64,000 bases of DNA from Sphingobacterium spiritivorum. GTDB taxonomy: Bacteria > Bacteroidota > Bacteroidia > Sphingobacteriales > Sphingobacteriaceae. Positions 8,219 to 17,790 of the stretch are shown one piece after another. The DNA lies in contig NZ_CP068082.1 of the NCBI RefSeq assembly GCF_016724845.1, positions 3,906,001 to 3,970,000 on the forward strand, read 5' to 3'. The notes under the pieces were generated by a model. The model worked only from the letters and a program-made list of their open reading frames with translations, did no database searches and had not been told where the DNA came from. Numbering within the stretch: the first letter of the stretch is position 1; each line of letters opens with the position of its first letter. The position numbers were made by a program, and so were the translations under genes.

Positions 8219-9859
8219 ATGCGTATTGTATATTTCTTTTTTGCAATGATGTTTTTGTTTTCTGCAGATGTTTTTGGACAGCAGAATCTTTTACCGTATT
8301 CGGATGTAGAGAAAAAACTGGATGATCTGATCCGACGTCAACATTATTTTGTAAAAAAGAGAGAGGATATGATTGCTGGTCTGAAGCAGCAGGCTGCATT
8401 GGTTAAACGGGAACCAGGAAAATATTTTGATGCTAATTACAGGATTTATGAAGGCTATAGAAAGTTTCAGTCAGATTCAGCGATTGCTTATGTCTTGAAG
8501 TGTCAGACATTAGCCCATGAATTGAAAGACGATGCATTGCGAATTCGTGTAGATCTAGACCTCGCTGCATTGTATTCTACTGTAGGCCGTTATATTGAAT
8601 CAAAGAAATTGTTGGAGAATATTGACCGGAATAAACTTGATCCAAAATTTTTGCCTCCGTATTATGAGACGTACAGCTCTTTTTACAGCCATTACGGTCA
8701 AAGTAATAATATGAGTACCTATTATCAGCAAAGTGAATTGTACAGAGATTCCTTGCTTTCAGTTCTTGACCACTCTTCAGAACAGTATGCGATCGTACAG
8801 GCTACTCAGACGTTGTTTAAAGGAGACAGAAATGCAGCAGAAGGGATGTTGCTGAAATTATTAGATACATATCAGAATGATCTGGAAAACAAAGCCATGA
8901 CAGCCTATTTTTTGGGATTGATATATCAGCAGAATAATGATATCCCAAAGAAAAAGTATTACTATGCTGTATCAGCCTGTGCAGATATAGAACATGCCAC
9001 GCGGGATAATGCTTCCTTACAGGATCTGGCATTGAGTTATTATGAACAAGGAGATTTTGACCGGGCATTTAAGCTCATCGAGAAAGCTATAGATGATGCG
9101 ATGGTTTCCAATGTAAGATACCGTGTTATTGAAGGTACATCATTCTATCCTTTGATCAATGCTGCTTACCAGCAGCGTATTGAACAACAGAAAAAAGTTC
9201 TTTTAATATATCTTATTCTTATCAGTGTATTATCTGTCGTGCTGATTGCAGGTATTGTATATCTGTACAGGCAGATGAGCCATTTGGCTAAGACCCGGAA
9301 AGCATTATCCGAGACAAACGAAAGATTAAAGGACTTAAATGAAGATCTTTCCCTGGTCAATATGAACCTGTCTGAATCTAATCATATCAAAGAGGAATAT
9401 ATTGCCCGTTTTTTTGATATGTGCTCTTCTTATATAGATAAGATGGAAGATCTCCGGAAGTCTGTACTCAAACAAGCCTCCAATAATCAGATCAAACCAC
9501 TGATCGAACAGTTGAAATCTACCCGAATGGTGGAACATGAGGTGGAAGAATTGTATAAAAACTTTGACCGTATTTTTCTCAATCTCTATCCTGCCTTTAT
9601 TCAGGATTTTAATAGTCTGTTGCTTGCTGAAGAACAGATATGGCCTAAGAAAGGAGAACTGCTGAATACAGAGCTCCGTATATTTGCGCTCATCCGGTTA
9701 GGAATAACGGACAGTGTCAAGATCGCGGGTTTTCTGCGATATTCCCTGCGTACCGTCTACAATTACCGCACAAAAGTACGAAACAAGGCTGCCGTAGAAC
9801 GGGCTGATTTCGAAGATATCGTTCGACAAATAGGTCTTAAAGTGCGGAATAATCATTAA
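8219..9859 (+). CDS. Membrane-tethered TPR/HTH regulator (DUF6377-like), probable glycan-locus regulator
   Basis: 546 residues. A signal sequence (residues 1-20, ending DVFGQQ) leads to a periplasmic helical part with TPR-like repeats (about 75-320; for example ALSYYEQGDFDRAFKLIEKA). One transmembrane segment spans 327-349, and a cytoplasmic coiled coil covers about 350-390. The C-terminal region (about 480-530) has a helix-turn-helix-like segment: TELRIFALIRLGITDSVKIA, then YSLRTVYNYRTKVRNKA. This layout fits Bacteroidota regulators that sense a ligand in the periplasm and bind DNA from the membrane, analogous to SusR but with a different C-terminus. It is 212 bases upstream of susC on the same strand, so its likely targets are the next four genes (inference from position). 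There is no histidine kinase or receiver domain, so it is not a hybrid two-component system. Confidence 0.8.
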   Translation: MRIVYFFFAMMFLFSADVFGQQNLLPYSDVEKKLDDLIRRQHYFVKKREDMIAGLKQQAALVKREPGKYFDANYRIYEGYRKFQSDSAIAYVLKCQTLAHELKDDALRIRVDLDLAALYSTVGRYIESKKLLENIDRNKLDPKFLPPYYETYSSFYSHYGQSNNMSTYYQQSELYRDSLLSVLDHSSEQYAIVQATQTLFKGDRNAAEGMLLKLLDTYQNDLENKAMTAYFLGLIYQQNNDIPKKKYYYAVSACADIEHATRDNASLQDLALSYYEQGDFDRAFKLIEKAIDDAMVSNVRYRVIEGTSFYPLINAAYQQRIEQQKKVLLIYLILISVLSVVLIAGIVYLYRQMSHLAKTRKALSETNERLKDLNEDLSLVNMNLSESNHIKEEYIARFFDMCSSYIDKMEDLRKSVLKQASNNQIKPLIEQLKSTRMVEHEVEELYKNFDRIFLNLYPAFIQDFNSLLLAEEQIWPKKGELLNTELRIFALIRLGITDSVKIAGFLRYSLRTVYNYRTKVRNKAAVERADFEDIVRQIGLKVRNNH

Positions 9860-9874
9860 TTGCTTCTTAAACAG

Positions 9875-9991
9875 GTACTTTTTACAATACATTTATTTGT
9901 GTAATAATCTTGTTGTCAATGTGTTGCGTTTAATCGCAAGTACTTTTTCACTATATGCCCTTAAAAGCAGGGGCTCCCTTTTATAACTTTG
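9875..9991 (+). promoter_or_regulatory. susC upstream control region with direct repeats and a -7 box
   Basis: GTACTTTTTAC (9875-9885) and GTACTTTTTCAC (9940-9951) form an imperfect direct repeat 65 bases apart. They precede TAACTTTG (9984-9991), a good TAnnTTTG -7 match 80 bases before the susC ATG. The repeats may be binding sites for the upstream regulator (inference). Confidence 0.4.
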
Positions 9992-10071
9992 GTCAATATC
10001 GCGGTCTGCTCTTTATGCGGTCCGTATGAGTAATAATAACCAATCAAATAAATCATCAATTTCAAAACATT

Positions 10072-13056
10072 ATGAAGCTTTTTATCCAAAAAGGTAAGTT
10101 GTTCATCTATCTGTTTCCGATGCTCCTGTTGATACTAAGTCAATCTGTGTTATTTGCACAGGAAAGTATTACGGTCCGAGGAACCATAACTGATGCACAG
10201 ACAAAGGAGGCGCTGACGGGGGTGTCAGTTGTACAGAAGGGTACTTCCAACGGTACATTGACAGACCGGGACGGACGTTACGAACTTAAGGTGCCTCGTA
10301 ATGCCGTACTTGTAGTGACGTATGTCGGTTACAATCCGCAGAGCATTACGGCAACCACATCATCACATTCTGTAGCATTGCAGTCTGCCATGAATGAGCT
10401 GGAAGATGTCATTGTTATCGGCTACGGTACCGCCAAACGTAAAGATGTCACCACGGCCATTTCTTCCGTATCAACCAAGGATCTGGACCAGCGGCCGATT
10501 GTGAATGTAGGTCAGGCGATTCAGGGTAAAGCTGCCGGTGTATCGGTGATACAACCCAATGGTACTCCGGGAGCAGAAATGTCTATCCGGGTGCGCGGGA
10601 CAACTTCTTTTAATGGTAGTAACGATCCGTTATATGTCGTAGATGGAGTGCCGGTAGACAATATACGTTTTCTCTCGGCAAATGATATTGCCGGCATGCA
10701 GATTTTAAAAGACGCCTCCTCCGCTGCGATCTATGGATCCAGAGCGGCCAATGGCGTAATTCTGATATCGACCAGGTCTGGTGTCGCAGGTGAAGCAAAA
10801 ATAGATCTGAATGCACAGCTTACCCACAATGTGGTTGCCAATTCATTCGATGTACTCAATACAGATCAATATCGTGAATTACAGAATGAAATCGGTTTGG
10901 TTTCTTTGCCGGCAAATCTAAAAGATCAGACAGACTGGTTCAAGGAAGCCTACAAAACGGGTAAGCTGCAGAATTATCAGCTATCCATTTCGGACGGTAC
11001 TGAAAAACTGAAATACTTTCTTTCTGCAGGTTATGTTGATGAAAAAGGAGTTTTAAATGCAGCTTTTTTTAAACGATATAATTTCAGAGCCAATATTAAT
11101 AATCAGGTGCGTAAGTGGTTGAATGTAAGTGCTAACGTTAACTACTCAGATTATTCTAATAATGGTATTTCTACGGGTACAGGTGCTAACCGGGGTGGTG
11201 TAGTATTGTCTGTCATCAATACGCCTACCTATGCGCCGATCTGGAATCCGGAAAATCCGGCACAGTATTATAATAATTTTTACGGGATAGGGAACATTAC
11301 AAGCCCGCTGGAAAACCTGGCCAGAAGTGCTAATAATAAAGATAAGGAAAACCGTCTTTTGGCCAGTGGAAGTACATTGATCACTTTTCTGCCCGAACTG
11401 ACCTTTAAGTCTTCCTTTACACTGGATAGAAGAAATGCGGTAAATACCAGATTTCTGGATCCTATCGCCACTGCCTGGGGACGTAATCAGTTTGGTGAAG
11501 GAGCGGATTTGCGAAATATGAATACAGTTCTCACCTGGGATAATGTCCTGACCTATAACAATAGTTTCGGGAAACATAATATAGAATCTATGCTGGGAAG
11601 TTCATGGACAGATTCCAAGTATACTAATAATTACATTTATGGCTCTCACTACCGTAATGATCTGATCCAGACACTGAATGCTGCGAATAAAATCTCCTGG
11701 AATAATACGGGGTCAGGTGCATCAGCATGGACAATCATGTCTTACTTTGCACGAGTCATGTACAATTTTGACAGCAAATATCTGGTCACTGCAAATGTGC
11801 GTGCAGACGGATCATCTAAGATACATCCGGACAATCGCTGGGGAATATTCCCGTCCGTATCTGCTGCATGGAGACTGTCTGCAGAGGATTTTCTGTCTGA
11901 TACCGAATGGCTGAATGATCTGAAAATACGAGGAGGTTGGGGAGAGACCGGAAATCAATCGGGGATAGGGGACTACGCCTATTTGCAACGCTATGATATT
12001 GGTCGGATCGAATGGTTCAAGGAAGGTCAGCAAAATGCTCTTCCTACCATATCTCAGGCTAATCTGCGTACTCCCGATCTGAAATGGGAAACAACAAGGC
12101 AGTCTAATGTAGGAGTGGATCTGTCTGTATTAAACGGTCGTGTTAATGTCGCACTGGATTACTATTACAAGCATACCCGAGATATGCTGATGTATCTGGT
12201 ACTTCCGGCCGGCTCAGCAGCAGTGGGTAATATTGCCCGCAACGAAGGGGAAATGATCAATAAAGGATTTGAAGCTACTGTAGGGAGTAAAAACCTGACA
12301 GGTGACCTGAAATGGGAAACGGATTTTAATATCTCGTTTAACCGTAACCGCTTAGAGAAACTGGAAATGCAGAAAATCTATAATGATGCTGTTACAAGCG
12401 GTGTTGTGAATGAGGCTGTTGTGCGGAATGAACCAGGCCGTCCGATGGGTGGTTTCTATGGATATATCAGCGATGGTGTAAATCCTGAAACCGGAGAACT
12501 GATGTATCGGGATCTCAATAGTGACGGCAGATTATCTCCTTCGGACCGGACCTATATCGGGGATCCTAATCCGAACTTTACTTATGGGATGACAAACAAT
12601 TTTTCATGGAAGAATATAGACCTGAGCATTTTTATACAAGGGTCATATGGAAATGATATTTACAATGCCAGCCGTATAGAGACTGAAGGAATGTATGATG
12701 GTAAGAATCAGACAACACGTGTGCTGGACAGATGGCAAATTCCCGGACAGATCACAGGTGTGCCCAAAGCCGGATTTAATATCAAAAACTCTACATACTT
12801 CGTAGAAGACGGTAGTTATCTGCGCCTTAAGAATATCTCGCTTGGTTATAATATTACATCAGAATCGCTCAGACGTATCGGTATTCGAAAGTTGCAGCCC
12901 TATGTATCCGCAAGTAATCTCTTGACCTGGACAAATTATACAGGTATGGATCCTGAAGTGAATCAATGGGGAAATAACGGAGCAGTACAGGGAATTGACT
13001 GGGGAACCTACCCGCACAGCCGTTCATTTGTAGTCGGATTAAATGTTGGATTTTAA
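10072..13056 (+). CDS. SusC/RagA-family TonB-dependent outer-membrane transporter
   Basis: 994 residues. Outer-membrane importer of oligosaccharides driven by TonB, working with the SusD lipoprotein that follows. A signal peptide ends near SVLFAQES. Next come a carboxypeptidase-regulatory-like domain (about 33-115; VRGTITDAQTKEALTGVSV), a TonB-box-like segment (EDVIVIGYGTAKRKD) and a plug domain with the SusC signature (IRVRGTTSFNGSNDPLYVVDG, shortened here: NDPLYVVDGVP, then ILKDASSAAIYGSRAANGVI). The C-terminal barrel ends in the aromatic strand VVGLNVGF. There is no N-terminal STN or anti-sigma interaction domain, so control by an anti-sigma cascade is unlikely; the upstream DUF6377-like regulator is the better candidate. 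susD starts 11 bases downstream. Confidence 0.95.
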   Translation: MKLFIQKGKLFIYLFPMLLLILSQSVLFAQESITVRGTITDAQTKEALTGVSVVQKGTSNGTLTDRDGRYELKVPRNAVLVVTYVGYNPQSITATTSSHSVALQSAMNELEDVIVIGYGTAKRKDVTTAISSVSTKDLDQRPIVNVGQAIQGKAAGVSVIQPNGTPGAEMSIRVRGTTSFNGSNDPLYVVDGVPVDNIRFLSANDIAGMQILKDASSAAIYGSRAANGVILISTRSGVAGEAKIDLNAQLTHNVVANSFDVLNTDQYRELQNEIGLVSLPANLKDQTDWFKEAYKTGKLQNYQLSISDGTEKLKYFLSAGYVDEKGVLNAAFFKRYNFRANINNQVRKWLNVSANVNYSDYSNNGISTGTGANRGGVVLSVINTPTYAPIWNPENPAQYYNNFYGIGNITSPLENLARSANNKDKENRLLASGSTLITFLPELTFKSSFTLDRRNAVNTRFLDPIATAWGRNQFGEGADLRNMNTVLTWDNVLTYNNSFGKHNIESMLGSSWTDSKYTNNYIYGSHYRNDLIQTLNAANKISWNNTGSGASAWTIMSYFARVMYNFDSKYLVTANVRADGSSKIHPDNRWGIFPSVSAAWRLSAEDFLSDTEWLNDLKIRGGWGETGNQSGIGDYAYLQRYDIGRIEWFKEGQQNALPTISQANLRTPDLKWETTRQSNVGVDLSVLNGRVNVALDYYYKHTRDMLMYLVLPAGSAAVGNIARNEGEMINKGFEATVGSKNLTGDLKWETDFNISFNRNRLEKLEMQKIYNDAVTSGVVNEAVVRNEPGRPMGGFYGYISDGVNPETGELMYRDLNSDGRLSPSDRTYIGDPNPNFTYGMTNNFSWKNIDLSIFIQGSYGNDIYNASRIETEGMYDGKNQTTRVLDRWQIPGQITGVPKAGFNIKNSTYFVEDGSYLRLKNISLGYNITSESLRRIGIRKLQPYVSASNLLTWTNYTGMDPEVNQWGNNGAVQGIDWGTYPHSRSFVVGLNVGF

Positions 13057-13067
13057 TAGTTAAAGAT

Positions 13068-14588
13068 ATGATATCAAGATATATATTAATTCTTTTGCTG
13101 AGCAGTATGGGATGTACAATGATATCCTGCTCATTAAACAGAGATCCGTTAGATACCTATTCAGATGTCACTGAAGGAGTAACGGAGACAGGCAAAAAGG
13201 TAGTGTTTAAAGATAAGGCAACTGTACTGAGTCATATGAAGACTCTTTATCAGCAGATGAGAGACCGGCAGGAACACTGGTATCTGGATCTCTTGCTGAT
13301 TGCGGAGTCACATGCAGACAATGCATATGCCGGAACAACCGGAGCGGAGGTTATTCCGTTTGAGAACAATGCTATAGAGGGTTCTAATTCAGTAGTCAAC
13401 AGGGATTGGAACCGGTATTTGCAGGATATCGGTCGTGCAAATCGTCTTATTGTCAATATTGACAGTGTGAAAGATAATGCGCTGACTGCACAGGAACGCA
13501 AGCAGTATAAGGCGGAAGCGATGATCTTCAGAGCGATGATTATGTACGATATGGTGCGCATATGGGGAAGTATTCCTGTGATTACGACAGAAGCAGCTGA
13601 TATTACATCGGAGACACTCGAAGAAGTCTATCCGCAATATTTTCCAAAACAGGCTACCGAGCAGGAGGCCTATCAGCAAATTGAAAAAGACTGTCTGGCT
13701 GCGCTGCAGGATGCTCCTAATAGTGTAGCTTCAGACAAAACGGTATTTTCAAAATCTGTAGCCAGGACATTACTTGCTAAGATATACGTAGAAAAACCAC
13801 TTCGTGATTATGCCAAAGCTATTCAGTACTGTGATGCCGTAACTGCAGACGGATTTGATCTGGTATCGGATTTCAGTGATCTGTTTGGAATGAATGCAGG
13901 AAATACCGATGCAAAAATGCGTAATACAAAAGAATCTATTCTGGAAGCACAGTTTTTTCCGGGCAGCGGTAACTGGGCCACCTGGATGTTTGGACGTGAC
14001 CTGATCAATTACGATAATAATTTTACCTGGGCGAAGTGGGTTACACCTTCACGCGATCTGATCAAAGCTTTTCAGGAGGAGGGAGATCAGATCCGGTTCA
14101 ATCAGTCTGTTGTGTATTATGTAGCCAAATGGAGTAATTATTATCCGGCCAGCAATTATCCCTTTATGTATAAGCTGCGTTCGGCCAATAGCAGTATTAT
14201 CAAATACAGATATGCCGATGTATTACTGTTGAAGGCTGAAGCACTGATCCAGCAGGGAAGTTCTGACCTGTCTGCCGCTGCCGATATAATCGATCGTATT
14301 CGTGTACGGGCAGGATTACCCAAACTTACAGCAGCAGCAAAAGCCTCAAAGGAAACGATGCTGAATGCTCTTCTTAAAGAAAGACGTCTGGAACTGGCTT
14401 TTGAAGGTCAGCGTTGGTTTGATCTTGTCAGACTGAATAAGGTGGAAGAAGTGATGAATGCCGTATTTGCAAAAGACAGCGGACGTAAACCACTGGTCTA
14501 TCCGTTTAATACAAATTCATACCGTTTACCTGTGCCGCAGGCAGCAATTGACCAAAATCCGAATCTGGTGCAAAATCCGGGGTATTAA
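13068..14588 (+). CDS. SusD/RagB-family surface glycan-binding lipoprotein
   Basis: 506 residues. Cell-surface lid protein that binds glycan and closes over its SusC partner. The lipoprotein signal has its lipobox cysteine at residue 21 (MISC). The family's helical TPR-like core includes AEAMIFRAMIMYDMVRIWG and the C-terminal SusD motifs YADVLLLKAEAL, RVRAGLPKL, LKERRLELAFEGQRWFDLVR and LPVPQAAIDQNPNLVQNPGY, all characteristic. It lies between susC and the GH30 gene with gaps of 11 and 15 bases, so is co-transcribed. The glycan it binds cannot be read from the sequence. Confidence 0.95.
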   Translation: MISRYILILLLSSMGCTMISCSLNRDPLDTYSDVTEGVTETGKKVVFKDKATVLSHMKTLYQQMRDRQEHWYLDLLLIAESHADNAYAGTTGAEVIPFENNAIEGSNSVVNRDWNRYLQDIGRANRLIVNIDSVKDNALTAQERKQYKAEAMIFRAMIMYDMVRIWGSIPVITTEAADITSETLEEVYPQYFPKQATEQEAYQQIEKDCLAALQDAPNSVASDKTVFSKSVARTLLAKIYVEKPLRDYAKAIQYCDAVTADGFDLVSDFSDLFGMNAGNTDAKMRNTKESILEAQFFPGSGNWATWMFGRDLINYDNNFTWAKWVTPSRDLIKAFQEEGDQIRFNQSVVYYVAKWSNYYPASNYPFMYKLRSANSSIIKYRYADVLLLKAEALIQQGSSDLSAAADIIDRIRVRAGLPKLTAAAKASKETMLNALLKERRLELAFEGQRWFDLVRLNKVEEVMNAVFAKDSGRKPLVYPFNTNSYRLPVPQAAIDQNPNLVQNPGY

Positions 14589-14603
14589 TTAATTCTATCA
14601 AAG

Positions 14604-16103
14604 ATGAACAAGTATAATAATAAGTATATGATTTTAACATTCCTGTTTTCGTGCCTGCTGACTGTGGGATCATGCAATCGCGAAAGCTACGCTCCTTCCA
14701 ACGGTTACTCATCTGCAGAAAGTGGAGATGTCACAGTATATGTTACGACTAACAATCGTAGTTATGATTTCCAAAAGGAATTCAAACCATTCAGTACCAA
14801 ATTTAATATGTCGCCCAATACGATTACATTGGACCCCGCAGTCAAGTTTCAGACGATGGACGGATTTGGTGCGGCAATAACAGGATCCACCTGTTATAAT
14901 CTGATGAAGATGAAAAAGGAAGACCGTACAGCTTTTCTGAAAGAAACATTTTCAGATAAGGAAGGTATGGGGATGAGTTACATCCGTATAGCTATCGGAT
15001 GTTCGGATTTCTCCTTGAGTGAATATACCTGCTGGGATACACCGGGAATAGAAAACTTTGGACTACAATCGGAAGAGAAGGATTATATTATTCCGGTATT
15101 GAAAGAGATACTCGCTATTAATCCTGATCTGAAAATCATAGGATCACCATGGACCAGCCCCCGATGGATGAAAGTAAATAACCTGACTGAGTTAAAAGCG
15201 TATAATTCATGGACCGGAGGTCAGCTTAATCCTGCACATTATCAGAATTATGGAACTTACTTCGTAAAATGGTTGCAAGCTATGGCTGCACAGGGCATAA
15301 AAGTGGAGGCGATTACGCCTCAGAATGAACCGTTGAACAAAGGAAATTCTGCTTCTTTGTATATGACCTGGGAGGAGCAAAAAGCTTTTGTAAAACAAGC
15401 ACTGGGGCCACAATTGAGAGCTGCAGGTCTGCAGACAAAAATATATGCCTTTGATCATAATTATAACTATGATAATATTGCCAGCCAGAATGATTATCCG
15501 GTCAATATTTATAAAGATCAGGAAGCTGCATCTTACTTTGCCGGAGCGGCTTATCACAATTATGGTGGTAATAAATCGGAGCTACTGGATATTCATCAGC
15601 AACGACCTGACAAAGAGCTGATCTTTACAGAGACTTCTATAGGCACATGGAATGACGGTCGTAATCTGTCCACACGGTTAATGGAAGATATGCAGGAAGT
15701 TGCACTGGGTACAGTCAATAACTGGAGCAGAGCCGTGATTGTCTGGAATCTGATGCTGGATACAGAAAAGGGACCGAATCGTGAGGGCGGATGTCAGACT
15801 TGCTATGGTGCTGTAGATATCAATTCGGCAAATTATAAGACAATTACCCGTAATTCACATTATTACATTATCGGACACCTGTCATCGGTCGTAAAACCGG
15901 GAGCAACACGTATAGGAGCATCCGGATATACAGCTGACGGATTGCTGTATTCCGCTTTCCAGAACGTAGATGGTAGTTATGCAGTAGTATTGCTGAATAA
16001 TTCGAATGAAAACCGTGCGATTACATTGAATGACAGTAAAAATCATTTTAGTTATCAGGTACCTGCAAAATCTGTGGTATCCTATCGTTGGACTTCTAAA
16101 TAA
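14604..16103 (+). CDS. Glycoside hydrolase family 30 lipoprotein
   Basis: 499 residues. Retaining beta-glycosidase with a (beta/alpha)8 barrel plus a beta-sandwich. The lipoprotein signal has its cysteine at residue 24 (TVGSC). The family start motif FQTMDGFGAAITGSTC, the acid/base glutamate E242 in ITPQNEPLNKG, and the nucleophile E343 in IFTETSIGTW are visible. The C-terminal beta-sandwich carries DGSYAVVLLNNSNENRAITL. Overall it resembles the glucosylceramidase/beta-1,6-glucanase branch of GH30, not the xylanase branch. Beta-1,6-glucan of fungal walls is therefore a plausible substrate, but this is inference. It is the only glycoside hydrolase in the locus and is probably a surface-anchored endo-enzyme supplying the SusCD pair. 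Confidence 0.9.
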   Translation: MNKYNNKYMILTFLFSCLLTVGSCNRESYAPSNGYSSAESGDVTVYVTTNNRSYDFQKEFKPFSTKFNMSPNTITLDPAVKFQTMDGFGAAITGSTCYNLMKMKKEDRTAFLKETFSDKEGMGMSYIRIAIGCSDFSLSEYTCWDTPGIENFGLQSEEKDYIIPVLKEILAINPDLKIIGSPWTSPRWMKVNNLTELKAYNSWTGGQLNPAHYQNYGTYFVKWLQAMAAQGIKVEAITPQNEPLNKGNSASLYMTWEEQKAFVKQALGPQLRAAGLQTKIYAFDHNYNYDNIASQNDYPVNIYKDQEAASYFAGAAYHNYGGNKSELLDIHQQRPDKELIFTETSIGTWNDGRNLSTRLMEDMQEVALGTVNNWSRAVIVWNLMLDTEKGPNREGGCQTCYGAVDINSANYKTITRNSHYYIIGHLSSVVKPGATRIGASGYTADGLLYSAFQNVDGSYAVVLLNNSNENRAITLNDSKNHFSYQVPAKSVVSYRWTSK

Positions 16104-16111
16104 CAGTAATC

Positions 16112-17446
16112 ATGAAGAAAAGTATTCTAGCAGGATTTTTACTGCTGCATAGCGTAGGAATCTTTTATTCCTGTAAAAAGGATGAAAAATTAAGCCCCGG
16201 AAACCCGGAAATGATGCTGAAATCAGAATTGAAAACGGCTCTATTTGGAGATAGCCTTTCCTTTGAAGTACAGGTGTCTGATGCTACTGTGCCCTTGTCT
16301 ACGCTCAAAGCTCAATTGTATTATACAGATGATCAGGTGGCCGAAACGGTTATACGAACCAAAGAGAACGGAACATATTCCGGAAAAATCTTTATCCCGT
16401 TTTATAAGAATGTACCTAATGGTACTGCTACATTGAAACTGGTCTTGCAGAATATCAGTAAGACTATTACCGAACAATCTCTTGATCTTGTCGTGAGTCG
16501 TCCGGATTTTCCTTACCTGACTTTGGTTGCTGAGGGGAAAGAATATAAGATGCAGAAAAAGACAGCTAACCAATATGCGGCAACTGAGGTTTTTCCATTT
16601 TCTGTTAAGGGATATATCAAAGCACCCAAAGTAGGGGCAAATGGTAACGAAATGAACTTTGGATGGGAGAGTAACGCAATCGCACTTGGATCCACTTCTC
16701 CGATTCCTTTTTCCAATTCTTCATCAGGTACATATACCATTGCATTTAATACCTTTAATTATGAAGCATCTCCTTTTATTATTGCTTATGCGATTAATCA
16801 GAAAGTCCTGAATAGGGTCAATGATGATAATTTCAGGACAGATCTGACTATAAATAAAGGTGATCAGGTAACTATTGATGGTTTTTCGGATCTTAAAGAC
16901 TGGTGGATTGATCCGGATTTCTTTACAAAAGACAGCAACGGCAAACTGACTTTTAATGCCATAAATGGTAATTATAGAATTACGGCTAATTTTCCGAATA
17001 AATATTTTATCGTAGAAGCGCTGGACGGAAGTAACTATGCTTCATTGAAAGCGGATGGAACAGGAGCGATCTGGATTATCGGTGAAGGAGTAGGGAAACC
17101 GTCGGTAGCGAATAATCAGGTTGGTTGGAATACAGATAAAGCTCTTTGTCTGGCACCAATAGGAAATAAGAAGTATCAGGTTACATTTAGAGGAAAGGAA
17201 ACGATAAAACTTGATAATATTAACTTTAAATTTTTCCATCAAAAAGGATGGGGCGGTGAATTTGGTTCTGCAGCCATTAAAACCTCCGGAGATCTGATCT
17301 TTATCGGTAACGGATCCAATGGCAGAGATTCCGGAAATTTGGGACTGCTTACAGGTAAAACCCTGGAAGATGGAAAAACTTATGTATTGACTGTGGATGT
17401 CAGTGCCGGTAATACAGCTGCAGTACTGACTGTTCAGGCTAAATAA
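16112..17446 (+). CDS. SusE/SusF-like surface glycan-binding lipoprotein
   Basis: 444 residues. The lipoprotein signal has its cysteine at residue 21, followed by KKDEK, a charged stretch that fits the lipoprotein surface-export signal described in Bacteroidota. The N-terminal region (about 30-130) looks like an Ig-type SusE domain. The C-terminal half holds two tandem beta-sandwich units, each with the pattern seen in SusE/SusF starch-binding modules (NGNYRITANFPNKYFIVEAL and the final KTYVLTVDVSAGNTAAVLTV). It has no catalytic motif. It is last in the operon, 8 bases after the GH30 gene and just before a strong terminator. It most likely holds the glycan at the cell surface. Assignment to SusE/F is by architecture and position, with less direct motif support. 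Confidence 0.82.
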   Translation: MKKSILAGFLLLHSVGIFYSCKKDEKLSPGNPEMMLKSELKTALFGDSLSFEVQVSDATVPLSTLKAQLYYTDDQVAETVIRTKENGTYSGKIFIPFYKNVPNGTATLKLVLQNISKTITEQSLDLVVSRPDFPYLTLVAEGKEYKMQKKTANQYAATEVFPFSVKGYIKAPKVGANGNEMNFGWESNAIALGSTSPIPFSNSSSGTYTIAFNTFNYEASPFIIAYAINQKVLNRVNDDNFRTDLTINKGDQVTIDGFSDLKDWWIDPDFFTKDSNGKLTFNAINGNYRITANFPNKYFIVEALDGSNYASLKADGTGAIWIIGEGVGKPSVANNQVGWNTDKALCLAPIGNKKYQVTFRGKETIKLDNINFKFFHQKGWGGEFGSAAIKTSGDLIFIGNGSNGRDSGNLGLLTGKTLEDGKTYVLTVDVSAGNTAAVLTVQAK

Positions 17447-17475
17447 TTACTTTGGAATAAGGAAAGTATGGAGAC

Positions 17476-17520
17476 GATCCCCTGATCAGCCAACCGGCAG
17501 ATCAGGGGATCTTGTTTTGT
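17476..17520 (+). terminator. Terminator of the sus-type operon
   Basis: Perfect 12-bp stem GATCCCCTGATC (17476-17487) with GATCAGGGGATC (17500-17511), then TTGTTTTGT. Confidence 0.9.
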
Positions 17521-17543
17521 TAGTGTCGCTGAACAGGTGACTG

Positions 17544-17660
17544 GCTTAACTACTGTTACTTCTCTGGCGCAGGGATGTGCCTGTTCCTCTATAATGTTGT
17601 CGGTGTGGACACCGACAAACGCAGTTGAAGCGTCTGTTGGCGTCCCCGCCAGCAGTATGC
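17544..17660 (+). repeat. Intergenic palindromic repeat, family 2, copy A
   Basis: About 117 bases sharing its ends with copy B at 17791: both have CTCTGGCGC near the start and CGTCTGTTGGCGTCCCCGCC near the end. Inside is a 9-bp perfect hairpin (17598-17606 with 17609-17617). The 3' part forms a second hairpin, CTGTTGGCG with CGCCAGCAG. It is non-coding. Confidence 0.6.
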
Positions 17661-17739
17661 GATACAAATAGTTTTTTAACTATAAAAGCACAAAAGTTTT
17701 AACTTTATTAACTATATCAACCTTATCAACTTCTTAGTA

Positions 17740-17783
17740 ACCTCTCTGCCCTGCGGGCATCTCTCCTTTAAAAGGAGAGAATT
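17740..17783 (-). repeat. Intergenic palindromic repeat, family 1, single inverted copy
   Basis: The reverse complement of this segment matches the tandem units at 39842-40163: a CTCTCCTT/AAGGAGAG hairpin followed by TGCCC/GGGCA and CAGAGAGG. The AT-rich bases on its left (17671-17739) are, in reverse complement, also related to the spacer of those units. Confidence 0.65.
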
Positions 17784-17790
17784 AATCAGG

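Noticed and set aside
10072-17446. Control of the sus-type locus by an ECF sigma/anti-sigma pair
   Set aside because: SusC lacks the N-terminal signalling (STN) domain and no sigma or anti-sigma gene is adjacent; the DUF6377-like regulator is nearer and in the same direction.
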